Below, piece by piece: positions 5,382-7,656 of a stretch of 7,656 bases of DNA. The stretch's first letter is position 1. Each line of letters starts with the position of its first letter. The translations under genes and the position numbers were made by a program. The notes under the pieces are model-generated. The model saw nothing but the letters and a program-made list of their open reading frames with translations, had not been told where the DNA came from and ran no database searches. Source of the DNA: Alcaligenaceae bacterium UBA6179 (GTDB lineage Bacteria > Pseudomonadota > Gammaproteobacteria > Burkholderiales > Burkholderiaceae_B); the NCBI GenBank assembly GCA_002422175.1, contig DITR01000177.1, positions 1,202 through 8,857 of the forward strand. The letters run 5' to 3'.

Positions 5382-7656
5382 TAATAATTTACTTCTATAG
5401 CTTGTGGCGATATCCAGTCTGACAGGGTTAAAAGCAAATCATCTGGCACGCTCACACGCCAGCTTTCACCCAGTTTGATACAACAACGCGTCTGCTCAGT
5501 TTCGTACTCAACTTCTACCATGAGTCCATTTGCATGACGATAGGGAGCCAATAAACTGTGTAGTTTTGAGGCATCTGCGTTGCCATTTAATCGAATGCAT
5601 AAAGCGCGGGCTTTTGATTGACGCATAAGTGATAAATCGTAGAGTGATTCTGCCGTCACCCTAAGGCCACCAGAATACTCGTCAAAAACCACTTTACCTG
5701 CCACGATCAAGAGTTGATCTTCTCGAAGTTTGGCGCTGTGCGCTTCGATTTGCTCGCTAAACAATGCGACTTCAACTTGCGCGGTGCCATCATCAAGCAT
5801 GACAGCCATCATTTTGCCACGACGAGTCATTTGTGTTCGTACCGACGCGATGGCACCGGCCAACATTTGCAGGTCTCGTGAAGGCTCAATTCGAGACAAG
5901 GGTCGTGACACGACACGGCGCACCTCAGCTTGCCAAGCATCAAAAAGGTGGCCACTAAAATAAAAACCTAAGGCGGTTTTTTCATGTGCGAGTTTGACTC
6001 GTAAGCTCCATGGTGTAACTTTAGATAAAGCATTCGCCACAACGTCATGCGCTTGCGTATTGTCGTCGCCAAACAATGAAACTTGACTTGCAGCGCGCTC
6101 AGATTGCTCTGCCGCTTCAATTGCGGTTGTAAGCGAGGCAATGAGCGCAGCGCGGTTCTCGTCAATCGAATCAAAAGCACCTGCGCGAATTAACGCTTCA
6201 ACGCTTCGACGATTGACCATTTGTCGGTTTACACGAAGGCAAAAGTCAAATAGGCTGCTAAATGGCCCACTCTGTTGACGCACCATAACGATATTTTCAA
6301 CGGCGCTCTGACCAGCACCTTTCACAGCACCCATGCCGTATCGAATCGTTCGAAGCGCCAGGCCTTGCCTTGAAAACTCATCTTCAACGGGTTCAAAGCG
6401 GTAGTTTGAACTGTTGATATCTGGGGGCAACACGGTGACTTGATTGAGCTGGCAGTCACGCCAAAAAATCTGCACTTTATCTGTATCGTCCATATCTGAC
6501 GACAGCGTGGCTGCCATAAACTCAGCAGGATGGTAGACCTTGAGCCAAGCCGTTTGGTAAGCAATTAAAGCGTAAGCTGCAGAGTGAGATTTATTAAAAC
6601 CGTATCCAGCAAACTTTTCCATCAAGTCAAAAAGCTTGACGGCTAATTTAGTGTCATAACCTTTTTGGGCAGCTCCTTGCTCAAACAAACCGCGTTGTTC
6701 AGCCATTTCTTCGGCTTTTTTCTTGCCCATTGCGCGTCGCAGTAAATCAGCGCTACCCAATGAATAACCACCAATAATCTGCGAAATAAGCATGACCTGC
6801 TCTTGGTACACAATGACACCATAGGTACTTTTAAGCGTTGACTCAAGGTCTTTATGAAAGTAATCGACTTCGGCGCGACCATGCTTGCGATTCACAAAAT
6901 CGTCAACCATGCCAGATTCAAGCGGCCCCGGCCGAAAAAGCGCGAGCACGGCAATAACATCTTCAAAATGACTGGGTTTGAGTTTTTTAAGTAATTCTTT
7001 CATGCCGCGCGATTCAAGCTGAAAGATGGCTGTTGTATTGGCTGCACAAAGCAACGCATAGACTTTAGGGTCATCTAGCGACAAACTCATGATGTCAAAA
7101 TCAACCATACTTGGGTTGAATCGACGTACGTACCGTACCGCCCAATCTAGGATAGTTAAATTACGAAGGCCTAAAAAGTCGAACTTGACTAGACCAGCCG
7201 CTTCCACATCATCTTTATCAAATTGCGAAACTGCAGTGGCCTCTTGCCCAGGTTGACAAAACAGCGGACAAAAATCAGTGAGTTGCCCCGGCGCAATGAG
7301 CACACCACCTGCATGCATACCCATGTTGCGAGTCAAGCCCTCAAGTGGCCGGGCTAAATCAATTAAGGCACGCACTTCTTCTTCTTGATCGTAGCGGGCT
7401 TTGAAGGCAGGCTCGTCTTTGAGGGCGCGATCGAGTGTCCAGGGGTCAGCTGGATTATGGGGAATAAGCTTAGATAAGCTGTCACATAATGAATACGGCA
7501 AATCAAGTACGCGACCCACATCTCTGACGACCGCTTTTGCACCTAAGGTACCAAAAGTAGCAATTTGGCTCACGGCCTGGCGGGTGTACTTGTCTTTTAC
7601 GTACTCAATGACACGCTCACGATTGTCTTGGCAAAAGTCAATATCAAAGTCAGGCA
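5381..7656 (-). CDS. dnaE: DNA polymerase III subunit alpha, C-terminal two thirds (5' end outside window)
   Basis: DnaE is the catalytic subunit of the replicative DNA polymerase III holoenzyme. The reading frame is open to the window edge; the first complete codon is at 7654, giving 757 residues that align with about residues 398-1160 of E. coli DnaE, so the PHP domain and early palm are missing. All three catalytic aspartates are present: two in PDFDIDFC (codons at 7645-7643 and 7639-7637; E. coli D401/D403) and one in KFDFLGL (7180-7178; D555). Other conserved blocks are TFGTLGAKAVVRDVGRVL, FQLESRGM, FRPGPLESGMVD, LRRAMGKKK and FAGYGFNKSHSAAYA. The internal beta-clamp binding motif QVSLF is at 6085-6071 (QADMF in E. 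coli), after a helix-hairpin-helix region, and an OB-fold follows. The GTG at 7573 is internal, not a start. The stop codon shares a base with the downstream glycosyltransferase start. No frameshift or lost residue is seen. Confidence 0.97.
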   Translation of the reverse strand, partial: PDFDIDFCQDNRERVIEYVKDKYTRQAVSQIATFGTLGAKAVVRDVGRVLDLPYSLCDSLSKLIPHNPADPWTLDRALKDEPAFKARYDQEEEVRALIDLARPLEGLTRNMGMHAGGVLIAPGQLTDFCPLFCQPGQEATAVSQFDKDDVEAAGLVKFDFLGLRNLTILDWAVRYVRRFNPSMVDFDIMSLSLDDPKVYALLCAANTTAIFQLESRGMKELLKKLKPSHFEDVIAVLALFRPGPLESGMVDDFVNRKHGRAEVDYFHKDLESTLKSTYGVIVYQEQVMLISQIIGGYSLGSADLLRRAMGKKKAEEMAEQRGLFEQGAAQKGYDTKLAVKLFDLMEKFAGYGFNKSHSAAYALIAYQTAWLKVYHPAEFMAATLSSDMDDTDKVQIFWRDCQLNQVTVLPPDINSSNYRFEPVEDEFSRQGLALRTIRYGMGAVKGAGQSAVENIVMVRQQSGPFSSLFDFCLRVNRQMVNRRSVEALIRAGAFDSIDENRAALIASLTTAIEAAEQSERAASQVSLFGDDNTQAHDVVANALSKVTPWSLRVKLAHEKTALGFYFSGHLFDAWQAEVRRVVSRPLSRIEPSRDLQMLAGAIASVRTQMTRRGKMMAVMLDDGTAQVEVALFSEQIEAHSAKLREDQLLIVAGKVVFDEYSGGLRVTAESLYDLSLMRQSKARALCIRLNGNADASKLHSLLAPYRHANGLMVEVEYETEQTRCCIKLGESWRVSVPDDLLLTLSDWISPQAIEVNY

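Noticed and set aside
1..7656. A previously undescribed defence, mobile or biosynthetic system
   Set aside because: All six genes belong to well-known housekeeping or envelope families, they fill almost the whole window, and no repeats, unusual fusions or unknown proteins remain unexplained.

Overview
This window is an ordinary, densely coding chromosomal segment of a Gram-negative bacterium, most likely a betaproteobacterium of the order Burkholderiales with a moderately low GC content (judged by eye, not counted). That placement rests on the style of the DnaE, MsbA and RNase G sequences and is an inference. There are no mobile elements, CRISPR arrays, RNA genes or integration scars.

Layout from left to right. 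The 3' part of rng (RNase G) runs rightwards to 627 and meets msbA (lipid A-core flippase), which runs leftwards; only 10 bp separate their stop codons. The only substantial non-coding stretch is about 92 bp (2405-2496). It is a divergent control region holding a candidate msbA promoter, a near-perfect 20-bp dyad next to the msbA ribosome binding site, and a second short inverted repeat. From it a two-gene rightward operon starts: a heptosyltransferase-like family 9 glycosyltransferase, then an ElyC/YdcF-like DUF218 membrane protein, joined by an ATGA overlap. That operon converges, with an 18-bp overlap of coding ends, on a leftward pair: dnaE (DNA polymerase III alpha subunit, 5' end outside the window) followed by a second family 9 glycosyltransferase joined by a TAATG overlap. 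No gap longer than 100 bp lacks a gene.

Functionally, four of the six genes fit one theme, outer-envelope assembly: two probable LPS-core sugar transferases, the flippase that moves the completed lipid A-core across the inner membrane, and an envelope maintenance factor. They sit between two nucleic-acid housekeeping genes, rng and dnaE. The operon structure implies that one of the glycosyltransferases is expressed from dnaE transcripts.

I do not see a novel biological system here. The points worth a second look are the msbA start site and its leader, the tight couplings and gene overlaps, and the unusual partner gene of dnaE.
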